DNA from: Nitrosospira sp. NpAV
GTDB taxonomy: Bacteria > Pseudomonadota > Gammaproteobacteria > Burkholderiales > Nitrosomonadaceae
DNA: 33,464 bases
Reading direction: 5' to 3'
Assembly: GCF_000832065.1 (NCBI RefSeq)
Contig: NZ_JXQM01000038.1
Location: 1 to 33,464, forward strand
Each line of letters opens with the position of its first letter. Position 1 is the first letter of the stretch. Below are positions 8,078-15,472 of the stretch, piece by piece. The position numbers were made by a program, and so were the translations under genes. Below the pieces are notes generated by a model. That model ran no database searches. It was not told the DNA's origin and saw only the letters and a program-made list of their open reading frames with translations.

Positions 8078-8565
8078 ACACATTACCGGTTGCCACGCTT
8101 CTACTTGGCGCCGTGCTGACGGGAACATCCCTGTTTGCCGGCGCACATACCGAAGAATATTTCGATTCCGTCGAATCGCCCCACGGCGGACAGATGCGGA
8201 TGTCCGGGCCTTATCACCTGGAGCTTGTCGCCAAGGACAAGGAAATCGTGCTCTACGTGATGGATCATGCCAACAGCAAGCTTAATACCGAGGGCGGCTC
8301 AGGCAAGGCGACTATTCAAGCCGGCAAAGACAAAACCAGAATCTCGGTCAAACTGGAACAGGCGGGCGATAATATCCTCAAAGGAACGGGAGATTTCTCC
8401 ATTAAACCCGAGACGGTCGTCACCGTCTTCGTTGACCTGCCGGGGCAGGAAGCGTACTCGGCCAGTTTTACTCCGCTCAAACCCAAGGCCAAGCTTGCCA
8501 TGAAAACCAAAGCTGCCAAGCCGCAAGCGAATAGCAGTGATCCACACCATCATACGCACCACTGA
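8074..8565 (+). CDS. Small exported protein with His-rich tail, probable copper-regulon member
   Basis: A 163-residue protein of no family I can name. Residues 1-25 form a signal peptide ending near FAGA. The mature part starts with an acidic HTEEYFD stretch and then PHGGQMRMSGPYHLEL. A beta-rich core follows (IVLYVMDHANSK, TRISVKLEQ, TVVTVFVDLPG), then a Lys/Ala linker and the tail SDPHHHTHH. Met-rich and His-rich pieces suggest periplasmic metal binding. GAGGAG (8062-8067) sits 6 bases before the ATG. The promoter is a near copy of the one before the copA run, so induction by copper through CsoR is expected. A hairpin terminator follows, making it a single-gene unit. The function is inferred only. 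Confidence 0.85.
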   Translation: MNTLPVATLLLGAVLTGTSLFAGAHTEEYFDSVESPHGGQMRMSGPYHLELVAKDKEIVLYVMDHANSKLNTEGGSGKATIQAGKDKTRISVKLEQAGDNILKGTGDFSIKPETVVTVFVDLPGQEAYSASFTPLKPKAKLAMKTKAAKPQANSSDPHHHTHH

Positions 8566-8620
8566 TCGACTCGGTAATGGCCCCGGTGAGCAAGCCCACT
8601 CCGGCTTGCCCACCCACGAC

Positions 8621-8647
8621 AAACCCGTCGTTTCGGACGGGTTTTTT
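8621..8647 (+). terminator. Rho-independent terminator
   Basis: AAACCCGTC (8621-8629) and GACGGGTTT (8636-8644) form a perfect 9-bp stem with a 6-base loop, and the T-run continues through 8647. It ends the transcript of the exported His-tail protein. Confidence 0.85.
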
Positions 8648-8701
8648 CTTCTGGTCAATCCCGCAACCTCTTCTTCGGCAAACTCGTGGCGCCGCTCATG
8701 G

Positions 8702-9085
8702 TCATATGGATTCTCCTCTCACCAGGGAAAGTTGCGTATCGGCCAGCAGGTTGCGAAGCAAGCGCTGGTAGGAGGTGTCTCCTCTCATCACGGCGCGTGC
8801 GTCAATGACGAGGCGCAAGCGGCCGCTTTGCAGCCTCAAGAGCTTCAGATAATTGGGAAAAGAATGATGCGCAGGCACCGCGATGCCGGCACCGGGACGC
8901 TCAGGGGGATAACCGGTCCACTCGGGCACCAATCCGGATTGGCGCAAGGTCGCTTCCGATTCTTCGAACACATATGCGATAATGCCAATAGCATCACTCT
9001 TCCAATGGCTGATCGGCGTCAGAAGCGGTGCTTGAGGAACTGACTGGACGGCTTGCTGAGACACGTGCTTGGGTTCGGTTTTCAT
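8702..9085 (-). CDS. Hypothetical protein, 127 residues
   Basis: I do not recognise the family. The protein has no signal peptide or membrane segment. It contains a Trp/Pro-rich middle (PEWTGYPPERPG) and a C-terminal half rich in Leu and Arg that could be helical (NYLKLLRLQSGRLRLVIDAR, then YQRLLRNLL). The ATG at 9085 is preceded by AGAGGAG with a 7-base gap, a strong ribosome-binding site. This is the main reason I prefer it to the overlapping plus-strand frame, which would run through a terminator. It stands alone on the minus strand, convergent with the His-tail gene. Confidence 0.6.
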   Translation of the reverse strand: MKTEPKHVSQQAVQSVPQAPLLTPISHWKSDAIGIIAYVFEESEATLRQSGLVPEWTGYPPERPGAGIAVPAHHSFPNYLKLLRLQSGRLRLVIDARAVMRGDTSYQRLLRNLLADTQLSLVRGESI

Positions 9086-9382
9086 GATAAAACTCCTCTG
9101 TAAGCAATTCAAGACTTGCCACTACTCCGGCACCCTCTCCGCCATCGGAACCACGTTTCCCGCAAAGTGCCGTATCATTCATGTTACGCATTTTGAGCGC
9201 GTTGAAAATTGTACTGAAGTACATCCATGAAAAACCTTAAACCCGATATTTCGCTGGATCGCGGGGATGATGAAAAGAAAAATCCCGGGGCGGGTCAAAA
9301 AATGCAGCAGAATCTGCCTTTACGCAATAGCCGCTATCGAAGCAAATATATTCCGTCACTATGACCCATCCATGGAGCCATT

Positions 9383-10393
9383 ATGCAAGACCCTACCCCC
9401 GAGAAAATTTTGCAAACCGGCATGGCCTTCTGGGCATCAAAAACGCTGCTCAGTGCTGTCGAGATGGGCGTTTTCACCGAATTGTCGCGTGGTCCGGCGA
9501 GTCTGGATACGGTCAGCGAAAGACTCGGTCTGCATGCCCGCTCGGCGCGTGATTTCCTCGATGCGCTGGTGGCGCTCGGCTTCCTCGAGCGCGAGAACGG
9601 CCGCTACGGCAATACGCCCGATACCGATCTGTTTCTCGACCGGAATAAATTGTCCTACATGGGCGGCATCCTTGAGATGGCGAATCACCGCCTTTATCCG
9701 TTCTGGAGTCATCTTACCGAAGCTCTCCGCACCGGCCAGCCGCAGAATGAGTGCAAGACCGGAGGAGCCGGTCTCTTTGAAACACTTTATGCCGATCCCG
9801 CACGACTGAAGGAATTTCTCTCCGCCATGACGGGCGTCAGCCACGCCTCCAACAGCGCGATCGCCCGCATTTTTCCCTGGAAGGACTACCATACGTTTGT
9901 CGATGTAGGTACCGCGCAGGGAGACCTCGCTATGCAGATTGCGCTTGCCCATCCGCACCTGCGCGGCATGGGATTCGATCTGCCGGAAGTCGCTCCGATT
10001 TTTCAGCAATACGCCGCAGCCGCGGGTGTCGCAGACCGGCTCACGTTCATGCCGGGCAACTTCTTCGAGCATGATCTCCCCAAAGCGGACGTTGTATTGA
10101 TGGGACATATCCTGCACGACTGGGACCTGCCCGCCAAAAAGACGCTTATACGAAAAGCGTTCGAGGCGATTCCTGACGGCGGAGCGCTTATCGTCTACGA
10201 TGCCATCATAGACGACGACCGCTCGCAGAATGCCTTTGGATTGATGATGAGCCTGAACATGCTGATCGAAACGCCGGGAGGTTTCGACTATACGGGCGCC
10301 GACTGTACGGCCTGGATGAGAGATGCCGGGTTCTCCGCCATGCGGGTCGAGCCATTGACCGGACCGGATTCCATGGTTATCGGGATTAAATAG
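9383..10393 (+). CDS. SAM-dependent O-methyltransferase (family 2, hydroxyneurosporene/ASMT-like)
   Basis: A 336-residue class I methyltransferase of the dimeric family-2 O-methyltransferases. Residues about 12-85 form the winged-helix dimerisation domain ([14 protein letters not shown], then [18 protein letters not shown]). The SAM-binding motif is [12 protein letters not shown], followed by the acidic GMGFDLPEV, and then GHILHDW, the catalytic-region motif of these enzymes. The acceptor is usually a hydroxyl on a polyketide, carotenoid or indole compound; it cannot be read from the sequence. GGAG lies 5 bases before the ATG. A decayed fragment matching its C-terminal third lies at 13094-13170, beyond the TonB receptor gene. 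Confidence 0.9.
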   Translation: MQDPTPEKILQTGMAFWASKTLLSAVEMGVFTELSRGPASLDTVSERLGLHARSARDFLDALVALGFLERENGRYGNTPDTDLFLDRNKLSYMGGILEMANHRLYPFWSHLTEALRTGQPQNECKTGGAGLFETLYADPARLKEFLSAMTGVSHASNSAIARIFPWKDYHTFVDVGTAQGDLAMQIALAHPHLRGMGFDLPEVAPIFQQYAAAAGVADRLTFMPGNFFEHDLPKADVVLMGHILHDWDLPAKKTLIRKAFEAIPDGGALIVYDAIIDDDRSQNAFGLMMSLNMLIETPGGFDYTGADCTAWMRDAGFSAMRVEPLTGPDSMVIGIK

Positions 10394-10413
10394 AATGAGG
10401 GCCTGACTCCAGG

Positions 10414-10430
10414 TGCGGCAATTTGCCGCA
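10414..10430. promoter_or_regulatory. 17-bp palindrome upstream of the TonB receptor
   Basis: TGCGGCAA and TTGCCGCA meet around a single central base. The one-base loop makes it a poor RNA hairpin, so a dimeric regulator site is more likely than a terminator. It lies 58 bases before the receptor start. The same half-sites occur further apart at 7746-7779. The binding protein is unknown. Confidence 0.45.
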
Positions 10431-10488
10431 TTCCTGCGCCAGCCAAAATGCATTATTCTCGCGCTCCAGCTTATCGCGAGAGGATATT

Positions 10489-13038
10489 GTGCGCTGGATT
10501 CGACATATCGGGTTTATAAAGCAAAAACTTGTCTTCCTTGTTCTGGCAAGCATACTCTCCGCATCTTCTGTCCGGGCAGCTAGCGAAGCCGAGCCGCCGG
10601 TAAAAGAGGCGACCAAACCTGTCTCTCCGGCCGCAAAAAAACCGCCTGCTGCCGTACCCTCACCGGAAACACCCAAGGATACTGATGTAACGCCCGCCTC
10701 CGCCGAAAAGAAAACAGCTGCTGGCGAGTCGGCGATTAAATTGCCGGAAATGACGATAGGAGGGAAAGTCAAACCCGTCTCCAAGCAAACCGAGGTGGAA
10801 AGATATAGGCTGCCCCAAACCACGGAGAGTATTACCCGGGAAAAAATGGACGCTACCATCAATATGATGCAGGCGGAGGATGCCATCAAATACATGCCAT
10901 CGGTGCAAGTGCGCAACCGCTATATCGGCGACACCAACGCGCCAGTGGGAACGCGCACCTCAGGCACATCCGCCAGCGCACGCAACCTAATTTATGCCGA
11001 CGGCATCCTGCTGTCTTCCCTGCTCGGCAACAACAATGTCAACACGGGTTCGCCTCGCTGGAATACCGTTTCGCCCGGAGAAATTGAACGCATCGATATC
11101 ATGTATGGCCCGTTCTCAGCCGCTTATCCTGGAAATTCCATGGGCGGCGTGATCAACATCACGACGCGCATGCCGGAAAAATTCGAAGGGGGCGTGGATG
11201 TGCAACAATCATTCCAGACTTTTAATCTCTATGGCACAAAGGATACCTACCATAATCAGCGGTACTCCGGATACATCGGCCACCGCTATAAAGATCTATC
11301 GTTCCGCTTTGACTACAGCCATCTCGATGCCCATAGTCAACCCATCATTTTCACGACCCCCCTCCAATCTGCCGGCGCCCCGTTATCCGGCGGAGAGACG
11401 GCAGTAACGGGCGCTTTCCCTGGCCAAAACCCCACACTTGCCCCTAACTTCGTACTGGGGGCCGGAAACATAAACCATACCGTGCAGGACAACTTCAAGT
11501 GGAAGCTGGCCTACGATTTCACGCCGACCATAAGATTTGCCTACACCTTGGGGATGTGGCAAAACAACGCAAGCGCCAGCGCTCAAAGTTATCTGAGAGA
11601 CGCCGCAGGCAACATTGTGGATAGCGGCATTGTCAATATTGATGGCAGGCGATTCAATCTAAATACTGTCAGCTCCGGCCTTCCTGCTTTCGCCGCGAAT
11701 CGAACCAATCAAACCACATGGTCGCACGGCCTGAATCTCAGATCCAACACCGGCGGAAAATTTGACTGGGAGTTGGTGGGCAGCGTGATCGATTTAAGCA
11801 CGGATAATGTGCGCCAACCAACGGTTAACCCCATCCTTGCAGCCGCCAATGGTCCTGGCAGGATTACCAGTCTGGCCGGTTCCGGCTGGCATACGTTCGA
11901 TGCAAAAGGTATCTGGCGGCCGCGCGTTGATTTTCTCGGGCTGGGTTATCATGAGATCAGCTTTGGTTTTCACCATGATCTGTACACCCTGAAAAATCCG
12001 GTATACAACACCAGCAATTGGCAAACGGGCGGTCCCGCAGCCACCTCTCCTATCTTCTCAAACTCGACTGGGAAAACCCGGACTGAAGGTTATTGGGTAC
12101 AAGATGCCTGGGATTTCCTTCCGCACTGGAACTTCACGGTCGGTGGCCGTTTTGAAAACTGGCACGCTTACGATGGAGTCAACACCACCACTGCCGGAAC
12201 GGTTAACCAGGCTGACAAAAGTGCGTTCAATTTTTCACCTAAAGGGAAGTTAAGCTGGAGTCCGATCGAACAGTTAAGATTTGGCGCAGCCATTGGTCAG
12301 GCTTACCGCTACCCCACGGCATCGGAATTGTTTCAAACAACGACAGTGGCGGGTGTAGCATTCAACGCAAATCCTAATCTCAGGCCTGAAGATGCCCTCT
12401 CCTCCGAGCTCTCCGCCGAATATTTTCCAGAAAAAGGAAGACTGCGTCTCAGCCTGTTCCAGGAGCGGGTAAAAAATGCCATTTTTACCCAAGTCGGGAC
12501 GGTCAATGGTATTCAAACGAGCTTTATTTCCAATGTTGGCGAAGTTGATACTTACGGCATCGAATTTTCCGGGGAAAAAACGGATGCCTGGATCAAGGGT
12601 CTGGATATCCTGGGTAATTTCACCTGGGTGGATTCAAGAATCAACGAGAACCGCGCTGCGGACGAAGCAGCGGCTCTGTTGGGTCCGACCGCAGCCAATC
12701 CAAACGCCGCCCTCCCCTCGACCGGAAAACGCCAACCACGGGTTCCCGTATGGCGATCCAACGTCGTAGTTTCCTATCGCGCAACCGACAAGTTCAGCGC
12801 CTCGGTGATGCTCCGCTATAGCAGCCGCCAGTTCGGCCAATTGAATAACACCGACACCAACGGTTTTTCATATACAGGGCTTACCAGCTACACTGTCGTC
12901 GATTTACGCGCAAATTACAGACTCAGCAAGCAAGTGATGATCAGCGCTGGTATCGACAATGTTAACAATGAAAAATACTGGGTCTTTCACCCCATGCCGC
13001 AACGGACTTACTTTACCCAGATAAGATTTAATTATTAG
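10489..13038 (+). CDS. TonB-dependent outer-membrane receptor
   Basis: An 849-residue receptor from a GTG start with AGAGGA just upstream; the frame is open 22 codons further, but only the GTG begins at a signal peptide (WIRHIGFIKQKLVFLVLASI, cleavage near VRA). An Ala/Pro/Lys/Glu-rich linker of about 55 residues precedes a TonB-box-like PEMTIGG. The plug follows (AEDAIKYMPSVQVR, ERIDIMYGPFSAAYPGNSMGGVINI), then a barrel of about 600 residues ending in YFTQIRFNY. Such receptors import siderophores, cobalamin, metals or sugars. The ligand is not evident, and no Fur-like site is visible just upstream. The neighbouring methyltransferase may be linked, because a relic of a second copy flanks the other side. 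Confidence 0.93.
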   Translation: MRWIRHIGFIKQKLVFLVLASILSASSVRAASEAEPPVKEATKPVSPAAKKPPAAVPSPETPKDTDVTPASAEKKTAAGESAIKLPEMTIGGKVKPVSKQTEVERYRLPQTTESITREKMDATINMMQAEDAIKYMPSVQVRNRYIGDTNAPVGTRTSGTSASARNLIYADGILLSSLLGNNNVNTGSPRWNTVSPGEIERIDIMYGPFSAAYPGNSMGGVINITTRMPEKFEGGVDVQQSFQTFNLYGTKDTYHNQRYSGYIGHRYKDLSFRFDYSHLDAHSQPIIFTTPLQSAGAPLSGGETAVTGAFPGQNPTLAPNFVLGAGNINHTVQDNFKWKLAYDFTPTIRFAYTLGMWQNNASASAQSYLRDAAGNIVDSGIVNIDGRRFNLNTVSSGLPAFAANRTNQTTWSHGLNLRSNTGGKFDWELVGSVIDLSTDNVRQPTVNPILAAANGPGRITSLAGSGWHTFDAKGIWRPRVDFLGLGYHEISFGFHHDLYTLKNPVYNTSNWQTGGPAATSPIFSNSTGKTRTEGYWVQDAWDFLPHWNFTVGGRFENWHAYDGVNTTTAGTVNQADKSAFNFSPKGKLSWSPIEQLRFGAAIGQAYRYPTASELFQTTTVAGVAFNANPNLRPEDALSSELSAEYFPEKGRLRLSLFQERVKNAIFTQVGTVNGIQTSFISNVGEVDTYGIEFSGEKTDAWIKGLDILGNFTWVDSRINENRAADEAAALLGPTAANPNAALPSTGKRQPRVPVWRSNVVVSYRATDKFSASVMLRYSSRQFGQLNNTDTNGFSYTGLTSYTVVDLRANYRLSKQVMISAGIDNVNNEKYWVFHPMPQRTYFTQIRFNY

Positions 13039-13093
13039 AAGCAATGGTATTGTCAAGTTGACGGGTTTCTGCCGCCTGGCAGGCCGCACATCC

Positions 13094-13170
13094 ATCGTTT
13101 ACGAGACGATGATGCCACAAAAAACGCCTTCGGGTTGATGATCCCGCTACCGACCGAAACGCCGGAAGGG
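13094..13170 (+). pseudogene. Decayed fragment of a second O-methyltransferase
   Basis: Three blocks match the C-terminal part of the methyltransferase at 9383-10393: ATCGTTTACGA (13094-13104, like 10190-10200), a 20-base block at 13123-13142 (like 10229-10248, three changes) and CGAAACGCCGGAAGG (13155-13169, like 10267-10281). Relative to the intact gene, 10 and 6 bases are missing between blocks; the first gap breaks the frame. No start or SAM motif remains. The rest of the 305-base gap 13039-13343 holds no gene I can support. Confidence 0.7.
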
Positions 13171-13343
13171 CCTTCAACGATCTCCACGACTTCTTGGAGC
13201 TGCACCACTATCCTTGAGGAGCTTACTCCCTTGGATCGATTCTTTTTGATTCGAGGTGTACTTCAGTCCAATAGCAAATATGCCAGAAACCCGTAGGATG
13301 CGAGATCAGTAACTTTCTCCAATCGCTCCCATACGGAAAATAA

Positions 13344-14027
13344 ATGAACAAACTCTCCCGATTGACCAGCATCTTCGGACTTGCCCTCGTCGCTGCCTCA
13401 TCTGCCCACGCGCTGCCCATATATACCACGGCGGACTTCTCGGGCGGGGTCACCAATGTGACTAAGTTCGGTAGCGACTTGGGCCTGCAGCGAACAAATA
13501 CATGCAGTGGCTGCCCTGAAGGCTTTATTGGCGGTCACCTGCTGTTCGACACCGCTCTCACGCCCGGAGCGGGCAGCGGTGTGGTAACCGTGCCGCTGAC
13601 ATCAGTCGCCGGAGCCTCGAACACTCTGATCTTCGATATCATCCTCGGCGGCAATCCGCTGGAATTCCATTTCGGTGATGCGAACACGCAAGGACCCGCC
13701 ATTCAGTTTAAAAACGGCGTATTCAACGGTCTTGATTTCGTGCAAGATTTTTCGCTCAATGGAAAATCCTTCGAGTTCAGCATGTGGGGCAAAAATTGGG
13801 ACATAAAAACATTGAATAGTAATGGCGTTTATTCTCAGCTTGCCGCTTCCGGCCATTTAAATATCGGTGACACCGGACTGACTAATCAGCAGGTGTTCAA
13901 TCAAGTATCCGAACCGATACCTGGGCCGTCCGCAGACCTTCCAGCGAGCGTTCCCGAACCCGCCACGCTGACACTGGTCGGCCTTGGCCTCCTGGGTTTC
14001 GCCGCTACGCGCCGGCGCCGCCAGTAA
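13344..14027 (+). CDS. PEP-CTERM sorting-domain protein
   Basis: A 227-residue exported protein. It has a signal peptide (residues 1-23, ending SAHA), a beta-rich Gly/Asn/Thr middle, and a C-terminal sorting signal of VPEPATLTL, a hydrophobic stretch (VGLGLLGFAA) and the basic end TRRRRQ. Exosortase cleaves such signals in bacteria that make extracellular polysaccharide. The window contains the beginning of an eps locus at 32271 onward, so this protein is a likely client. A CSGC pair (near residues 52-55) lies in the mature part. The ribosome-binding site is weak. The stop codon touches the 190-bp palindromic element. Confidence 0.92.
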   Translation: MNKLSRLTSIFGLALVAASSAHALPIYTTADFSGGVTNVTKFGSDLGLQRTNTCSGCPEGFIGGHLLFDTALTPGAGSGVVTVPLTSVAGASNTLIFDIILGGNPLEFHFGDANTQGPAIQFKNGVFNGLDFVQDFSLNGKSFEFSMWGKNWDIKTLNSNGVYSQLAASGHLNIGDTGLTNQQVFNQVSEPIPGPSADLPASVPEPATLTLVGLGLLGFAATRRRRQ

Positions 14028-14216
14028 TTAGGGCCTGTTAACACTTATTTCGCACCCGCGACGGCGACGGATTTTCATCCAGCACGAGGCATGAGCCGCG
14101 CGGCGGAGCAGGCCTCCGTAAGCGGCGAGTAACGAAGGGCTGGATGAAATCCGTCCCGTGCCTTCGGGTTGCACACAAAAAACGCGGGTGCGAAATAAGT
14201 GTTAACAGGCCCTAAT
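14027..14216. mobile_element. MITE-like palindromic element with 34-bp perfect inverted repeats
   Basis: The ends 14027-14060 and 14183-14216 are exact reverse complements of each other. Inside are further paired arms: 14066-14083 with 14139-14155 (one bulged base), GCCGC (14095-14099) with GCGGC (14122-14126), and CGGAG (14104-14108) with CTCCG (14114-14118). The whole can fold into one long hairpin. If TA is the target duplication, the element is GGGCCTG...CAGGCCC (14031-14212). It contains no gene. A non-autonomous transposon derivative is the best reading; a very strong 3' hairpin for the PEP-CTERM transcript is a possible side effect. Confidence 0.8.
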
Positions 14217-14299
14217 CCAATACCAGGACAGTTAAGGGAAAATCTCGAAAAACTACCTCGATTATTACCGGGTTTTCCCTGGCATGAACCCATGCCACG

Positions 14300-15205
14300 C
14301 TACGGAATCTCTGAATGAGCTTCTGATTTTGTCATGGCGTTTGTGGGCGCAACAGACTGGCGCAGGCGCGCGGCGGCAATACCCGCCATCGCGATCAAGC
14401 CCATGCCCAGCAGCGCCAAGCCAGTGACGGGGTCATCGAACAGCAGCACGCCATACAACAGGGACCAGGCGATCCCCAGGTACTGCAGGCTGGCGACGAC
14501 GAGCGTGCCGCCGGTCCGGTAGGCACGCGTCATCAGCAGTTGCGCCAGTGTCGCCAGTACGCCCATTGCGAGCAGCACTCCAAGACCGTGCAGGGTGTGG
14601 GCATGCCATCCACTGATAAACGACGTCTCCAGGGCACCGGCACCGATGCTGCCCACCGAGAAATAAAACACGATGCGGGCGTCCGGCTCACCCGCCCTGC
14701 CAAGCGCGGTGACCTGCAAATAGGCCATGGCCGCGAGCAGACCCGACAACAATCCCATCAACCCGCCCCATAGCTGATGACGCTCCATGGTGGGTTGAAG
14801 AATGCAGACCACACCCGCAAACCCAACAAGCACTGTGCATACCAGGCGCGCATCCACGCGCCCGCCGCCAATCAGAACCGAACCGCCAATGAGCAGCAGC
14901 GCCATCCATATCGGGGACATGTAATTCAGGGTTACCGCGGTGGCCAGTGGCAGTTCGCCTATCGCGTAGAACCAGAGGCCGAGCGCGCTCACGCCGGTCA
15001 GGCTCCTCCAGGCATGCATCGCCGGCAGACGGGTGCGAAGCGTTTCGCCTGACGCACGTGTGATCAGGGCAATTATCGTGGCGCCAACAATGCCCCGGTA
15101 GAACACGATTTCCCCTGTACCGTAGCTGGCCGATGCAAATTTGACGCACATGCTCATGCTCGCGAAAAGCAAAGTCGCACCGATCATCAGCATGGGCGCG
15201 GACAA
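14300..15205 (-). CDS. DMT-superfamily (EamA) transporter
   Basis: A 301-residue inner-membrane protein with ten predicted helices in two EamA repeats (about residues 5-135 and 150-285). Characteristic pieces are IVFYRGIVGA, LNYMSPIWMALL and the second-repeat SLQYLGIAWSLLYGVLLF. Relatives export amino acids, metabolites or nucleotides; the substrate is not readable. The longest frame begins with TTG at 15205 (GAAAG-like site upstream). An ATG four codons inside (15193) is also possible, and the two cannot be separated by eye. It is divergent from the TPR gene. Confidence 0.85.
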   Translation of the reverse strand: MSAPMLMIGATLLFASMSMCVKFASASYGTGEIVFYRGIVGATIIALITRASGETLRTRLPAMHAWRSLTGVSALGLWFYAIGELPLATAVTLNYMSPIWMALLLIGGSVLIGGGRVDARLVCTVLVGFAGVVCILQPTMERHQLWGGLMGLLSGLLAAMAYLQVTALGRAGEPDARIVFYFSVGSIGAGALETSFISGWHAHTLHGLGVLLAMGVLATLAQLLMTRAYRTGGTLVVASLQYLGIAWSLLYGVLLFDDPVTGLALLGMGLIAMAGIAAARLRQSVAPTNAMTKSEAHSEIP

Positions 15206-15338
15206 AATTTCTTTCGTGTTTGAAATGATATTAATCCAAATCCGGTGGTTGAAGGCTCATTTGTCAGTCTAGAATTATGATTCGTAAAGAATCTATCGTT
15301 ATTTTATTCCCACATTCCAGATAAGTTCGCTCCCGGAC

Positions 15339-15409
15339 GCGTATTTCACAATACGCATGCCTCCGCTGAGCAGGAGCGCCATGCTCCGCCCACCTGTAAG
15401 ATATTACAG
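15339..15409. other. Cluster of three small hairpins between divergent genes
   Basis: Three perfect inverted repeats lie within 71 bases: GCGTATT/AATACGC (15339-15345, 15350-15356), GGAGC/GCTCC (15373-15377, 15383-15387) and CTGTAA/TTACAG (15394-15399, 15404-15409). They lie between the divergent DMT and TPR genes. They could be operators or a structured leader; no T-run follows any of them. Confidence 0.4.
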
Positions 15410-15441
15410 CTATCCACGCTTCCCAATCCCTAGTTAAATGT

Positions 15442-15468
15442 CCTCCAAATAGGATGACTACGTGGAGG
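15442..15468 (+). promoter_or_regulatory. Possible hairpin sequestering the TPR gene's ribosome-binding site
   Basis: CCTCCA (15442-15447) can pair with TGGAGG (15463-15468). The latter contains the Shine-Dalgarno sequence of the TPR gene, 4 bases before its GTG. Pairing would hide the site. Six base pairs with a 15-base loop is marginal, so this is a suggestion. Confidence 0.35.
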
Positions 15469-15472
15469 TAGC

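Noticed and set aside
352-8565. Copper region considered as a recent genomic island
   Set aside because: There is no integrase, tRNA, or direct repeat at its edges, and base use looks like the neighbours. The shared promoter can be explained by local duplication.
8537-9043. 168-codon plus-strand frame overlapping the minus-strand unknown gene
   Set aside because: It begins inside the His-tail gene, crosses a good terminator and lacks a ribosome-binding site. The minus-strand frame has a strong one.
9227-9364. 45-codon frame before the methyltransferase
   Set aside because: It has no clear ribosome-binding site and its end is low-complexity and basic. There is not enough to call it.
9213-13268. 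Shared 10-mer ACTGAAGTAC (opposite orientation) before the methyltransferase and after its relic
   Set aside because: A 10-base match in 4 kb is weak and the flanks differ. It could be a trace of the duplication but is not evidence by itself.
14027-14216. The palindrome considered only as a terminator of the PEP-CTERM gene
   Set aside because: A 34-bp perfect stem enclosing over 100 bases, no T-run and TA at both ends fit a mobile element much better.
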